Shown: positions 1-12,900 of the stretch, piece by piece
Layout of the letters: every line of letters starts with the position of its first letter
Numbering within the stretch: position 1 is the stretch's first letter
DNA from: Rhododendron vialii
Lineage: Eukaryota > Streptophyta > Magnoliopsida > Ericales > Ericaceae
Assembly (NCBI RefSeq): GCF_030253575.1
Contig: NC_080557.1
Coordinates: 35,661,001-35,725,000 of the forward strand
DNA: 64,000 nucleotides
Reading direction: 5' to 3'
The notes under the pieces: model-generated
Seen by the model: the letters and a program-made list of their open reading frames with translations, nothing else
Database searches by the model: none
Told to the model about the DNA's origin: nothing
Program-made: the position numbers and the translations under genes

Positions 1-940
1 CGTTTTATCTTTTTTCAAAAAAAATTCACATTTGTTAGTTTTGTGCCAAACTTTTATGAATTATTATTTCGCTTTGACGAAACAAATCGGAAAAGTAAAA
101 ATAAATTACTTTTACCTAAATATTTTTAGAAATAATCACTTTTAAGAAGAAAAAAAAAATTTGTGGCCAACTTAGAATAACGACTTAATGATGATGATTT
201 TTGGAAGTGATATCTCAGGCTACACTCAACTGTTTGTAGTTTTTTGGCTCGTTTTGGACTTCTTGGCCACGGTGATCCGGACCGCACGTGTTCTATGTTT
301 CTGGAGTGTGCTGACTTTTTGGTCCGGACCAGCACACACTTGGTCCGGACCAACGTGGACAAGACAAATTAGTATATAAGCATATTTTAGGGTTTTTTTC
401 TTATTGTATTACATTCACAGCAGCTTTTCTGTGAAAGGCAAAGAGAGGAACTCTGAGAGATCTCATCTGTAGCCCTTTGAGCATCCGATTACTTCTGTAT
501 AGTGAAACCCTCGATTGTCTGACTGCCCATGGAGTAGGTATTCATTACCTAACCACGTATATCTCTGTGTTCTCTGTGATTGCTCTTTCTCTCTCTCTCT
601 TTTCTGTGGTTTGTTCAATTACAAAGCAATTAATCACGTCCGTTTCTGAGTTTGTTAACGCTTCCGCACAACACTATTTTGAGTGATTCTTGTATCTAAA
701 TCGAAGGTCTCGAAGTGCTCTACAAGATTCGTGAAGAAAAACAGCTTGAGTTAGGAGGAAAATGGTCGTTTACAGAAGGTGTTCAAGCTATCGGGAAGAA
801 CTAAAATGGTGGGTTTGGTGTTTAAGGAAGGAGATGATTGTGGTAGCTTCAATTGGACTCGAATGCGCATAAAATAGGTTGACCACGGCAACTTGGTGAC
901 CCATAGGTGTGTTGTGATTAAGAATTGGAGTTTGGATGAA
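1..940 (+). repeat. Ty1/copia LTR-like remnant, no coding
   Basis: No gene is seen here. The stretch 360-640 has the layout of a plant copia LTR: a TATA-like GTATATAAG near 372, a short leader, then a U5-like part containing 'CTGCCCATGGAGTAGG' and 'ACCACGTATATCTCTGTG', which resemble conserved U5 text of Tork-type copia LTRs. Three palindromic (G/A)TCCGGACC sites (274-283, 321-330, 342-351) lie just upstream of the TATA-like box. No LTR ends, target duplication or primer site could be fixed, so this is a remnant at best. The assignment rests on recognition by eye. Confidence 0.35.
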
Positions 941-960
941 TTCGGTTAAGTGTGGAAGAA

Positions 961-1131
961 GAGAATAAATTCTTTACACCGCCGGTGTAAACATTTGTTT
1001 CCTCCAAATCAATTGTATCGCGACACATGTCAAAATAGTAGTCCCAATTAATAAAACATGGCGACGTGGCGCAATGCAATTGATTTGGAGGAAACAAATA
1101 TTTACACCGGCGGTGTAAATAATTTATTCTC
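961..1131. mobile_element. Mutator-like MITE, 171 bp, 9-bp TSD
   Basis: A short foldback element. The ends GAGAATAAATT and AATTTATTCTC are inverted, and the inverted arms run about 55 bp through a TTTACACCG(C/G)CGGTGTAAA motif and TTTCCTCCAAATCAATTG. The 9-bp direct repeat GTGGAAGAA flanks it exactly (952-960 and 1132-1140). A 9-bp duplication and a G-starting terminus are typical of Mutator-like elements. It has no coding capacity, so it is a non-autonomous MITE. Confidence 0.85.
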
Positions 1132-1259
1132 GTGGAAGAAACCACTTTGTGCTCTCTAGATCTCTCTAGAAAGGAGCTAGCAGGAGTTGAATGTGTATGC
1201 TAAGTGAAATTTTCGGAGTGTGGTGGTGGGCCAAGAGTGCATGTATGTATATAAGAGAG

Positions 1260-2477
1260 GAGGTTACATTCCTTACACCGGCGGTGTACACTCCTCCTTT
1301 TCCTCCAAAACAAACGCGCCACGTCAGCAGAAAGGATACGGAAGTGGAGAAATCCACGCCTTTTCCACTCCTCTGGTTACCAGGGTTAACTTGAAAGGGT
1401 TAATTACACTTTTGGGGGCAAAGTTTGAACAATTACAAAAAAAAACCCATCATTGCATAAAGACCCCTACCCTATTATCAAGAATTCTACTCCGTCTCTA
1501 CAAAATCTCTACACTGAATCGTCAACTTCGGCCTTTTCTTCTCCGTGCGTGGAAACAACCACCGGCCTTTTCCTCTCAACATTCTACATTTATGGTACTA
1601 AATTGATTAGCTTGGATAAATTTTTAAATGGCAGCATTTTTTTTTTAATTTGCAACTACGTATGACTTTATTTTTACTGCATTGCTCGTTCTTTATGCAG
1701 GATTTGATGATGGAGGCCACATACACATCCTCGTTTTGATATTTTCGGGATGAATTTTCAGAAGGTCAACAAAAGCTTGATTTTAATTGGGATTGTTATG
1801 TGGATTATGAGATTTGATTCAATGACTACTCCCTTTCAGAACTTTGAAATTGTATTTTGTTATACTTGGGAGTGGAATCCAACACGGGATTTATGTTTAG
1901 TATGGGCGCAATCATGTGCATCTTCATATTGATAAAAGACAAAAAACTGAGTGTCAACATAGAAAAAGGAGGGTGGAAATTATTTCTCAAAATAGTTATA
2001 ACTATATATTGCTACTCTTCTCGGATGACACTTGTTACATTTTTTCTTGCCCCTTTTAGTCTTTGTATTCACTTCAAAGATTAATAAAATTGCTACTAGT
2101 AATGTTTGAATAAGAGACAATATTATGTATATGTGCATAGTCATCGTTTTATTTTATATACGATTGTGAAAAATCATTGCAAATGAATTTTTTCAGTTTT
2201 AAAAGATCCAGTTGAAGCACAGTTAGCATAAAAAAAATTGACGGTGTAGAGATGGAGTAGAATTCTTGATAATAGGGCAGGGGTCTTTATGCAATGGTGA
2301 GATTTTTTTGTAATTGTTCAAACTTTGCCCCCAAAAATATAGTTAACCCTGGTAACCAAAGGAGAGGAAAATGTGTGGATTTCTCCACTTCCGTACACCT
2401 TTTGCTGATGTGGCGCGTTTGTATTGGTTTGGAGGAAAACGAGAGGTGTACACCACCGGTGTAAGGAATGTAATCTC
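1260..2477. mobile_element. Mutator-like element with ~240-bp TIRs
   Basis: Inverted arms at about 1260-1500 and 2240-2477 match over roughly 240 bp, with ends GAGGTTACATTCC and GGAATGTAATCTC. The flanks are a 9-bp near-perfect direct repeat, ATAAGAGAG (1251-1259) and GTAAGAGAG (2478-2486), 8 of 9 identical. Long TIRs plus a 9-bp TSD place it with Mutator-like elements. The inside (about 1500-2240) shows no transposase. It has an intron-like pyrimidine tract ending TTTATGCAG near 1700 followed by a short open stretch, so it may be a captured host fragment (Pack-MULE); I do not recognise the source gene. Confidence 0.8.
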
Positions 2478-2611
2478 GTAAGAGAGAGGAAGGATTAAAT
2501 GGAGAGTAAATGAGTGGGGAAGGGGTGGAAGAGATAAGGGGAGTGTGCTGGCCTAATATGGGGGGCAGGAGATGGTGAGGGAGGTGTGGGTGGCGTGGAC
2601 GCGTAAGTCTG

Positions 2612-3320
2612 TCAACACAGATAAAAGGTGCACAGATTTCAATGTGAGGCCTACTACGGGTTTCATATAAAAAATTCGAGTCGTTCATTAAATTTAAAAC
2701 ATTTTTTCAAAGGCTCTCGTGAAAAATCAGTTCAATTACTGAGGGGGTGTTCGGACAAATAAGCCAAAGTGGCTTATTTTTTGTCCTTATTCAAATTTTT
2801 TTCGTATCACTTGGCTTATTGTCATTTTTTTGGGGATTATTGCATCCTCACAACAAGAGCAATCTAAAAAGTAAAAAAATTTTACCGAAATCCAATTTTT
2901 TTTTAATAAAGACGAAAATAAATTAGTAAGCCAATTATTTCGTCTTTATTCAAAAAAAATTGAATTTCGGTCAAAAAATTTTACTTTTTAGATTCCTTTT
3001 GTCATGAGGATGCAATAATTCCCAAAAAATTGATGATAAGCCAAGTGATACAAAAAAAATTGAATAGGGACAAAATAAGCCACTGTGGTTTATTTGTCCG
3101 AACTGACCCTCAATCTAATCATACAAGTTTTTATTCAGGTTCAAAGTTAGATGATTAGATCGAGTACTTTTACGTATCGGATTGAGCTGATTTTTAGCAG
3201 GAATCTTTGAAAAAATGTTTCAAATTTAATGAACGGCTCAGATCATTTGTATGTGACTCATAGTGAAATCCACATCGTAGTCTGTTTATGATCTGTGCAC
3301 CTTTTGTCTGTGTGAATAGC
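2612..3320. mobile_element. Foldback element with a second foldback nested in its loop
   Basis: The outer inverted arms pair about 2612-2736 with 3180-3320 (shared text includes AAAAGGTGCACAGAT and GTTCATTAAATTT). Inside the loop lies a second, nearly perfect long palindrome at about 2741-3112 (ends GTTCGGACAAATAA and TTATTTGTCCGAAC, arms about 180 bp). This reads as one MITE inserted into another. No target duplication could be fixed for either, so superfamily is left open. No coding sequence is present. Confidence 0.6.
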
Positions 3321-3639
3321 TACTCTCTGGAAAAAGAGAGGAAAGAGGAAAGGGTATGGGTGTGGGGTTTGTATATAATTGTGTGGTGCGGGTGTAAAGA
3401 GGGGATAATACCAATAATGGTGTATAGGGGGTTGTGGGGTGGAGGGAAATAATGGTTTATTAATGTGTGTGTATAGCAACTTTCGAGATACATTCGTCGC
3501 ACCTACTTAATGGATTCGGCTCCGATATTTTGGTTTCAGGTGACTTTTTTTTTCTTTTTTATATATTTTCAAACCGATAGTGTTCTTAAAAATAATAAAA
3601 AATGTTTGTGTGTTGAGTTGTATTTTTATTTTTTTAGGA

Positions 3640-3895
3640 AGAGGGAGACGTACTGCCGAAAAAAAAAAAGGGAAGGAGGAATAATTATCCGTGGACGCGA
3701 AAAAGTAACACACACAGTGCTCAGCAGTCGGATTGCAATTTCAAAAAAAAATTGAAATTATTACCGTGGACTAAAAATTATATTTCGAGCCTAAACGCGA
3801 TCTTGATTTACGAAAGAAACATCTCACTAGTTAAAAGAAATATTTACGCGAATTATTAACACACGAGAAATAAATTTAAGTGCATAGTAATTAAT
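3640..3895 (+). repeat. Dispersed repeat, copy 1 (partner at 34755-34983)
   Basis: This AT-rich noncoding block is repeated in the same orientation at about 34755-34983. Long stretches agree, for example GAAGAGGGAGACGTAC, TTTCGAGCCTAAACGC and AGAAATATTTACGCGAATTA. Neither copy has coding potential. It is probably part of an unidentified transposon. Confidence 0.6.
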
Positions 3896-4196
3896 TAAGA
3901 ATTATTAACATCCTGAAATCTTTTAAACGGTGTAAAAAAAATTAAAATATTATTTTTTATTTTCATTATATATGAGTTGAAAATTACCTTTTTTATGAAG
4001 AAAAAAAAAAGTTTAAAAAGGAGGCGGTACAGAGCCTTACATTATTAATTTTGGACATTTCTTGGGTTACCTTTCCCACATGACATAAAGGGGACAGTCA
4101 GAGAGCATGAAATTAAATAAAACGATACTTGCATTTAGAAGAAGGAAAATCTCTCTCTAAAAAGTTTCAAGAGGAGTGCTAAAGACAAAAAAAAAA

Positions 4197-4300
4197 AAAA
4201 AAGGGTAAAGAATTAATCCTTAAACCGTATATAAACGGTTCAAATTCAATATGCAGTGCAGCTGAGACTTTAAGGATTAATTCTTTGTCCATTTTCTTTG
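4197..4300. repeat. Hairpin insertion in the gene A leader
   Basis: Inverted arms AAAGAATTAATCCTTAAA (about 4206) and TTTAAGGATTAATTCTTT (about 4272) enclose a short loop. The upstream region of pseudogene B (54280-54410) aligns with gene A on both sides but lacks this block, so it appears to be an insertion specific to gene A. It lies 140-240 bp before the start codon and could affect transcription or the 5' UTR. Confidence 0.55.
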
Positions 4301-4380
4301 TAAAATACATCTCAAAATCACAAGAGTTCTTCGAAAACCAAACCAAACCAAGAGTTTAATCCTCCTGATTTTCCTTAGTC

Positions 4381-4428
4381 ATGAAAACCAAACCAAACCA
4401 AGAGTTCTTCGAAGTTCAAACACAATAA
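4381..4428 (+). promoter_or_regulatory. Short upstream ORF before gene A
   Basis: An ATG at 4381 opens a 15-codon frame that stops at TAA 4426-4428, 11 bp before the gene A start at 4440. It lies in the second copy of a roughly 24-bp direct repeat (GAAAACCAAACCAAACCAAG at about 4334 and 4383). If the transcript starts upstream of it, it could reduce translation of gene A. The transcription start is unknown, so this is an inference. Confidence 0.4.
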
Positions 4429-4439
4429 TACTGTAACCA

Positions 4440-6891
4440 ATGGGTTGTTCTTGCTCACGTTTCAGCATCATCTCCCTATGGGGCACCTACATCCGACACA
4501 CTTTCGCGGCCGCGGGCCTCTCGTCCCAGGCCATCCACGTCGACGACGAAACCACCATCCAATTTTGGGGCCCAAAATCACCCGATCCCACCAATCCAAA
4601 ACCACCTCTTGTTTTACTCCACGGCTTCGGCCCCGACGCCCACTGGCAATGGCACCCGCAGGTGGCATTTTTCGCCCGAGAGTTCGAGCTTTATATACCC
4701 AACCTCGTGTTTTTCGGCGATTCCACTACCAAGTCCGCGGAGAGGTCGGAGATGTTCCAGGCGGTTTCGGTGGGGAAGCTGATGGAGAAGCTGGGGGTGA
4801 AGAGGTATTACGTGGTGGGGACGAGCTACGGGGGTTACGTGGCGTACCATATGGCGGCGATGTGGCCGGAGAGTGTGGAGAAGGTGGTGATAGCGAGCTC
4901 TGCGGTGAATTGGAAGCAGAGAGATAACGAGGAGTTTTTGGAGATGAGAGCGAAAGTTGAGAGTAGAGACGAGTTGTTGTTGCCGGAGACGGCAGCGCAG
5001 TTGAGGGGTTTGCTTGCTACTATGATTCACCGGGGAAGTCACGGCTACATGCCCGATTTCTTGTTGAATGACGTTATTCAGGTAACTAAAGTTTCCCTTC
5101 CCTACCACATCCTCCTTTCTCTCTTTAATACTACTAACTTAACAATAATTCTGAGTACCCCGAAATTTTCCGAAAAGAAAGAAACCAATGGCTCAGATTT
5201 CCTGTGATTTGTGAATCTAAGCCATTAATTTATCTTTTCGGGCAGATTCTCTGGGTGCCAGTCACCATCGGTGGTGGTCATAGAATGGTTCAGAATTTAT
5301 TCGGAAGGAGTTAAATTTGAGAGAGAGAGAGAGACAGGGGGCGGATTTTACGTTTCACATCCCAAGTAAATCTTTACAGCGAAAGGTAATCGGGGGGTGG
5401 GGACCTTTCACATCCCATATAAATCTTTACAGCAAAATGTAATCCATTACAACAAGTCCATATTCAGGCGAAATGGGAAAAAACAGAATTTTTTTTTTTT
5501 CACGCTATAGATGTCTAACTTATGGGGATGGGATACCATTAAACGGTATACGGGGTGTGACAAGTCCAAAGACGATCAATTACCACACCAAATATTCGCG
5601 TTCTTGACAAGAATCAAACCACCACATTTCATGTGAAAAGAGTAAGGAAGTGTCATTCGTCATTGGGCTACAAACGTCGGCAGACAAAAACCAGAAATTG
5701 AAAATGAAAGAATGTGGTGGAGTGGGTAGATGTCGTGGGAAAGTTTCTTTCGTGGTGGAGTTACATTTTGGAAGGTGGAGTTTGTCGTTTCCCCTTATGG
5801 TTGTGGGGTTATGATTAGGACTTTTAAAGGAATTGATGTAATTTGGGTTGCAATTAATACTCTCTCCATCCCATAATATTTGTCCGGTCTGCAAAACGAG
5901 AACTATAAAATAATGTATTTCTTTCAAGAAAAAATTCAAATTTTTTTCATAAGTTAAAAGAACTCGTCAAGATCTAGTAAATTGTTGAATTTTTTTTCAA
6001 CTTTTCTTACAAAAATTGTATTATTTTTACGTTTCCGTTTTGCGAACTGGACAAATATTATGGAACGAGAGTAATTCTCTAACCACGCACATTTATGCAT
6101 ATAATTACACAAATTCTTTCACGTTGATGTAATTTGGTTTGTAATTAGGTTTGGGTGGGTGGGCCTCATATTATACTGGGTGTGTGGACCTCATATTTAA
6201 TGTGAGAGTGTTTGTATATAAGTATGTGTTGTACTAGCATAGTTAGTTTGGTTTGAGCAATTTTGAAAATGGGAAAATTAACACAATAACAGAAAAAGAA
6301 AACACCAAACTTGTGCTTGCCTTTTTATATTAGAAAATAGATATCACTTAATTAAAACGTGCATCATCGATGAATTTCAAATATCACTGATTCAAAGTTA
6401 ATGCAGAATATGTACTCAAGAAACAGGAAGATGAAGATAGAACTCCTGGAGGGGTTGCACGTTGGGAAGCATGACACAATAAATATATCTCCTCTTCATC
6501 AGGTACACTCCCATATGCAACTACTAATAATCCATGCATTTAATTCCTAGGTTATTGATTGTGCTAATATCACATGTTGCCATTTCTTTTCGGATTAGGG
6601 GTGCATACTTTTCTCTTTTGTACGTTTGGGCCGGTAGCTGAAAGAAAGTCCTCACTTTTTCTTGAACAAGGAAAGGGCAACATTGCATTCGCTGTATACT
6701 AAATGAGCCTTCATTGCCCGCCCAAACCCTTTCAAATAATCCATTGAGTGTACATTAATTCAGAGATGGATAAAATTTGCTTTTTACCCTTTATTTTATC
6801 TTTGTGTAAAGGATCTAGTAGGTTGGGTAAATTTTGCTTTTTTTTTTCCATTTGAAATTTTTATGCTCCTAATGTTTTGGGGCTACTCAAC

Positions 6892-6955
<64 letters not shown>

Positions 6956-9900
6956 GCTAATCCAACGTCAGCCCCACCTCATATTGCGCTGGAATGGTAT
7001 TTCTTTCCTATCTATTGTAGCAGGCCGAACATGAGTTCGCTATATAACGACCAAGCCCGTGCCTTGCCGAGCACGCACCTTGAGCACGGCTCCCGTCCCT
7101 GTTCTACGTCAACCATTTCTTTTGCCACGGACTCATCGTCGAATCATCTCGTTCTCGACCACCTTCCACGGCGGTCATTTTTGACTGTCCTCTCCTGTCA
7201 ATCTTGTGCACGATCGGCAAAGGCGTGTTCGGCCACCCGCGGAGCAAGGCCACTGCCGACCACGGCTAGCCGCTGATTTGCATGTCTTTCCACGTGTAAA
7301 AGCGGTTATAACAGAAGATGATCGTGGGCGCACATGGGTGTGCCAGCTCAGCCCTAAAAACGGTTACCAGATCTGTTTGGTGACGTCATGATGACACTGC
7401 CTGACCCGCGCAAGGCATGTGCTGGTGCTTGGAGAGCAAGTGAAGAAGCTCTATAAATACCTAGCGGTGGAAACCCTAAAGAGGTACACGCTACTACATA
7501 CTCACTCTCGTAATCTTCTGCCTACTCTCTCTGCACTTACTCATCCTCACGCCGGAGGGCCTTGCCGGGATAACCCCCGGCCTAGTCTTTAGTTGTGCGC
7601 TCACTGTGCAGGCTAGGAGAAGACTCGATCACCAAGCCACCAGCGGAGGAAGGGATCGAAGATCACGGGCCACACAATTGGTGAACCCGACGTGAAATCG
7701 CTTCTGATTCAAACGGCTATCACATCCTCCAAACCCCCCACTCCTCCGTGAAACGACGACCAAACCACTCACCATGGGCGGAGATCAGACGGGTGTAGCT
7801 ATCTCAGGGACTAAAGACGCTAGCGGAAATGTCATCCCCACAACACCCCATGAAAGGCACATATCCATCTCTCTCGCACCAGGATCCGGCCTCTCACCAG
7901 TCACGGACGACGTGACGACGGCCTACATCCGATTGCTGCAGCATCACGACGACGAACGCGATAACGAGTTGGCCGCGCTAAGGGCGGAGGTGGCCCAAAT
8001 GAAACAACACATGCAGCAAGACACCACCCCCGCCGCATCCAGATCTGGTGGAGGAGGGGGTGGAAGAAGGCGAACACCACCTCCACCTCCACCACCACCG
8101 CAAAGACGTCAGGACGAGGAAGGCCAACGAGGGTCCGTGAAAGACCGCCTAGGCTTCACCCCGGCACCGGGCGACGCCAGAGAAATTATCCTTTACAAGC
8201 GACCCACCGCATCCAGAACACACCGCTCAAAAGAACACCGCGATCGAACCAACACAAGAGATATCGAGTCGTTCACAAGCACCTACTCCACTGGCCGCGC
8301 AGAATTCTCTCGCACAACGGTTTCGCACCGTAGCCGAGATTCTGCGCAGACCAGACGCCATGTATCTGAACGACTCGGAGAAATCCCTGCAGAAAAGCCC
8401 GAAAACAGCAACCGTGGCCGACGAAACGGAAAGGGCGTGCGTATTGACGAGCCAAAGGAGACCAAATCCCGAAAGGACAGGGGGGAAATGATTGATGAAC
8501 ATTGCCGGGTAACAACAGATCTACGAGACAAACTCCGGCGCCGGAACCGCGAGAAGTCTTCAGATAGAGAGTCCAAGAGAACAAGGACGGACGAGCACGG
8601 CAGGCCACCACGCCATGGTTTTGAGCGGCAACTAAAGGATCTCGGCGTCTCTCCCTTCGCCCCCCACATAATCAACACGACGGCCGAACCCAACTTCCAC
8701 CTGCCCAAGTTTACAAAGTTTGACCCCACCACATGCGAAGCCTACACCCATCTTATTCACTTCCGTCAAACCATCGAGCTATGCACTACAAGAGACGAAA
8801 TCAAATGCAAAGCGTTCCCATCCAGCCTCGGCTCTCTTGGACTCCAGTGGTTCAACAAATTGCCCGCTAGATCCATACGGAACCTGGCCGACCTTGAATG
8901 CGCCTTCAACACTCGCTTCATCACCAGTAACAGGACAGCCAAGGAGCCTGAATCCTTGTCCCAGATGAGGAAGCTCCCAAATGAAACGCTAAGACAATAT
9001 GCCGAACGTTATTGGCAGCTGTTCAACGAAATCCCTGGAATCGATGAATATTGGGCTGCGCGTACTTTCAAAAATGGTCTGGAAACCGGCAGCAAGATCC
9101 TAGACGAACTCACCATCCGCCCACCACACGGCATGGGAGAATTAATGCGCGTCGTGGAGAGATTCTGTGCTCTTGAAGAGTTTTATGCGGACCGTGCGGC
9201 CCAGGGCATCCCGAGCTTGACAGCATCCTTCACCTCGGCCGCAGCCCAACTGCCGGCACCAGCAATCATCCAACACCCCCAACCCAAGAAGCAGGTGCAC
9301 AACATCAAAGAAGGGAAAAAACGCCAGCCAAAAGAGCATGACTACGTGGCCGAAACCACCCACTTCAAGGAACCCATTTGGTCTTTTCTGAAAGAGATAA
9401 TGAGGCAACCATGGTTCGAGTGGCCGACGGGCAAGCTCGGCACAGACAACGGCCAAGCTGATCAGAACCCGAGAAAGAAGTGCTCGTATCACAATGAGCT
9501 CGGCCACTACACGACGGCATGTGCCCCCTACAAGGCACTGTTGGAACGTTTGGTGACTCAAGGCCATCTCGATCAATACATTGACCGATCAAAAACGCCC
9601 ACCCGGCAGACAAATCCCAACCCCAATGAACAGCGCCCACTAATACACGTTATCCACGGCCCAGTGTCAAAGGAATTTGAATCAACTCTTCAGGCCGACC
9701 TTAGCCGCGCATCAACTTCCAAGCAGGTACTCGTAGTAGGACCTGGATCCAAACGTCCACGAACAGAAGAGTTGCCCAAATGGACGATTACTTTTACCGA
9801 GCGCGATCTTGAACGTGTGCAAACACCACACTTCGACGCTCTCGTCGTAACCGTCCAAATTGGAGTGCATGACGTCAAACGCATTCTTGTCGATCAAGGA

Positions 9901-12900
9901 AGTTCAGCAGAGGTCATGTACTACGACCTTTTCAAAAAGCTGGATCTACCTGAGTCAGCCCTACAACCTACCGACATACCCCTCATCGGCTTCAACGGTG
10001 CACCCGTCTGGCCGCTTGGCCGAATCTTCCTCCCAGTCGTCATTGGCTCAAAAACTCTGACCGTCGAATTCATCGTCGTCAACGCACCAAGCCCATACAA
10101 CGCCATCCTTGGCCGAACCTGGCTCCAGGGAATGCAAGCCATTGCTTCTACCTACCACCAGGTCGTCCGCTTCATCGGCGCCACAGGACGACAGGAAGAT
10201 TTGCGGGGTGACCAAATGGCCTCCAAAAAGTGCTATGTCTCTGCCGTCCACAACTCCGCCAAAGCCAAACAAGTACAATGGGTTGAAGTCCCTGACATGG
10301 TAGTAACCGACGACATCGGCCAAAAAGTAGAAGACAAAGCAGATGAAGACCTCGTCCAGATGCCGATCAACGAGGATGGCTCCCGATTCTTCCTCATCAG
10401 CTCTTCCATCAGCAAGGCTGACCGCGAAGAAATGTTTCAATACCTCAAGAAAAATATCGAAGTCTTTGCTTGGACCCCCAACGAAATGCCGGGGGTCAAC
10501 CCGAAATTCATCAGTCACTCCCTCAACATCAAGAAGGACGCTAAACCTGTCATCCAGAAGGCACAGCGATCTGCAGCCGAACACGCCGACGCCGTCGTCG
10601 AAGAAGTCAAGCGTCTGCTGGAGGCCAACGCCATCCAAGAAGTACAATACCCGACATGGCTGTCCAACACTGTGGTTGTTAAAAAGAAAAACGGCAAATG
10701 GCGAGTTTGTGTGGATTATACCAATCTCAACGACGCTTGTCCAAAGGATTGGTTCCCACTGCCAAAAATTGATCAACTTGTGGACGCAACGGCATGACAT
10801 GCTCGGCTTAGCTTTCTGGACGCTTACCGTGGCTACCACCAAATTGCCATGGACCCCGACGACATGGAGAAAACTGCTTTCATCACGCCATATGGCATCT
10901 TTTGCTACCGCGTCATGCCCTTTGGACTCAAGAATTCCGGGGCAACGTTCAACAGAATAATATTCAAGATGTTGGAAGAACAAATCGGCCACACTGTGGA
11001 AGCTTACATTGACGACCTGGTCATCAAAAGCAAGAAGGAATCTAACCACCTGCGAGACTTGGCCGAAGTTTTTGACATCCTCAAGCTACACAAGCTACGG
11101 CTGAATCCTGAGAAGTGCGCGTTCGGGGTAAGCGCTGGGAAATTTCTCGGACACCTGGTCACTCGAAGAGGTATCGAGGCCGATCCCAACCAAATCAAAG
11201 CTGTTCAAAATTTGTGCCCACCCAGGACGATCAAAAAAGTTCAAAGGCTCACTGGGATGGCAGCGGCTCTCAACCGATTCATCAGCAAATCCTCAGACAA
11301 ATGCCACGCATTCTTCCACGCCTTGATGGGCAAAAGCCGACGCAGCTTTGAATGGACCCCAGATTGTGACTCAGCCTTTGCCGAACTAAAAGACTACTTG
11401 AAATCGGCCCCGCTGTTGGTAAAACCTAAAGAGTTCGAAACTCTTTATCTCTATCTCGCCGTATCCGCCCACGCAACCAGTTCTGCACTTATACGGCGGG
11501 AAGGCGCCGATGACAAGCCCATCTATTTCATAAGCAAGACCCTCCTTCCAGCTCAAACTCGTTACCTACCGCTTGAAAAGTTAGCCCTTACTCTCGTCTC
11601 AGCGGCCAGGAAGCTCCTGCCCTACTTCCAATCACACTCAATCGTCGTCCTAACAGAACACCCCCTCAAAGCTCTCTTTCGAAAGGCGGATCTGTCTAAC
11701 AGGGTCTCCAAGTGGGCAGTTGAGCTAGCAAACTTTGATATCCGTTTCGAACCACGAACGGCAATGAAAGGACAGGTTCTTACAGATTTCATTGCTGAGC
11801 TTACGCCAGCAGACACTGAACTCCTCAACACACCCATCCCAACACAAACCGTCGCCGAGCATCAATTGTCACCAGCACCTTGGTACCTTTTCCAAGGCGA
11901 CATATGGCGTCTGCATGTCGACGGAGCGTCAAACAGCAACGGAGCAGGGGCCGGGGTCGTCCTAGTCTCCCCCTGCGGAACACTACACGAAAGTGCTATC
12001 AGCATCGACTTCCCTGCCACCAACAACGAAGCCGAATATGAAGCGCTCCTAGCTGGCTTACGCTCTACCGTTGCCATGGAAATCTCCAACCTTGTCGTTT
12101 TCTGTGACTCCCAACTCATAGTTAACCAAGTACTTGGGGACTATGAGGCTCGAGATTCGCGGATGTCAAAATACCAGGCGACCGTAGCCGAACTAATCAC
12201 AAACTTTCCCAACTTCAAAATTGAGCAAATCAACCGCAAGCACAACGCACACGCGGACGCACTTGCTGGCCTCGCCTCGGCATCCACAGCCTCAGAATTC
12301 AGAACCATCAACTTCAGCAGCATTGGACGTCCATCTTTTGAGCCCAATCCAGAGGTACTCAACATTGAACTCGGTCCCAGCTAGATGGATGAGATCGTTG
12401 CGTTTCTAAAGCACGACACTCTGCCCACAGACAAGAAGGAGGCTTACCGTGTGAGAAACAAAGCCGCTTACTACTGGCTTTCTGAAAGCGGCCAATTATA
12501 CAGGAAATCAATCTCCGGACCGTATCTCCTCGTCGTCCACCCCACCCAAGTGCCCGCAATTCTGACAGAACTTCATTCAGGCAGCTGCGGATGTCACTCC
12601 GGCGGCCGCTCCCTCTGTCAACGTGCCATGAGCCAAGGCTACTTCTGGAAGAACATGAAGAAAAACTGCGAAGAAGTTGTCCGCAAATGCCGACCTTACC
12701 AGCTGTTTTCACCTATACCAAAGCAACCCGCCAAGAACCTCTCCCCTATTACCAGCCCTTGGCCCTTTGCACAATGGGGGCTCGACATTGTCGGAAAACT
12801 ACCAACAGCTCCAGGAGGATTCAAGTTCTTGATCACAGCAACGGACTACTTCTCCAAATGGGTAGAGGCCGAACCACTTGTAACAATCACAGAAGCTGAC

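Noticed and set aside
188..686. Short ORFs at 188-379 and 477-686
   Set aside because: Low-complexity hydrophobic frames in LTR-like sequence; no recognisable domain.
5082..5207. Extension of gene A exon 1 to the stop at 5205-5207
   Set aside because: The frame beyond 5081 has no match in gene C and follows a good donor; read as intron.
10795..10797. TGA as programmed readthrough or selenocysteine codon
   Set aside because: It lies within reverse transcriptase, without other evidence, and three more stops follow; decay is simpler.
8227..11049. Long minus-strand ORFs inside Tat gag-pol
   Set aside because: Antisense shadows of the gag-pol frame with no domain.
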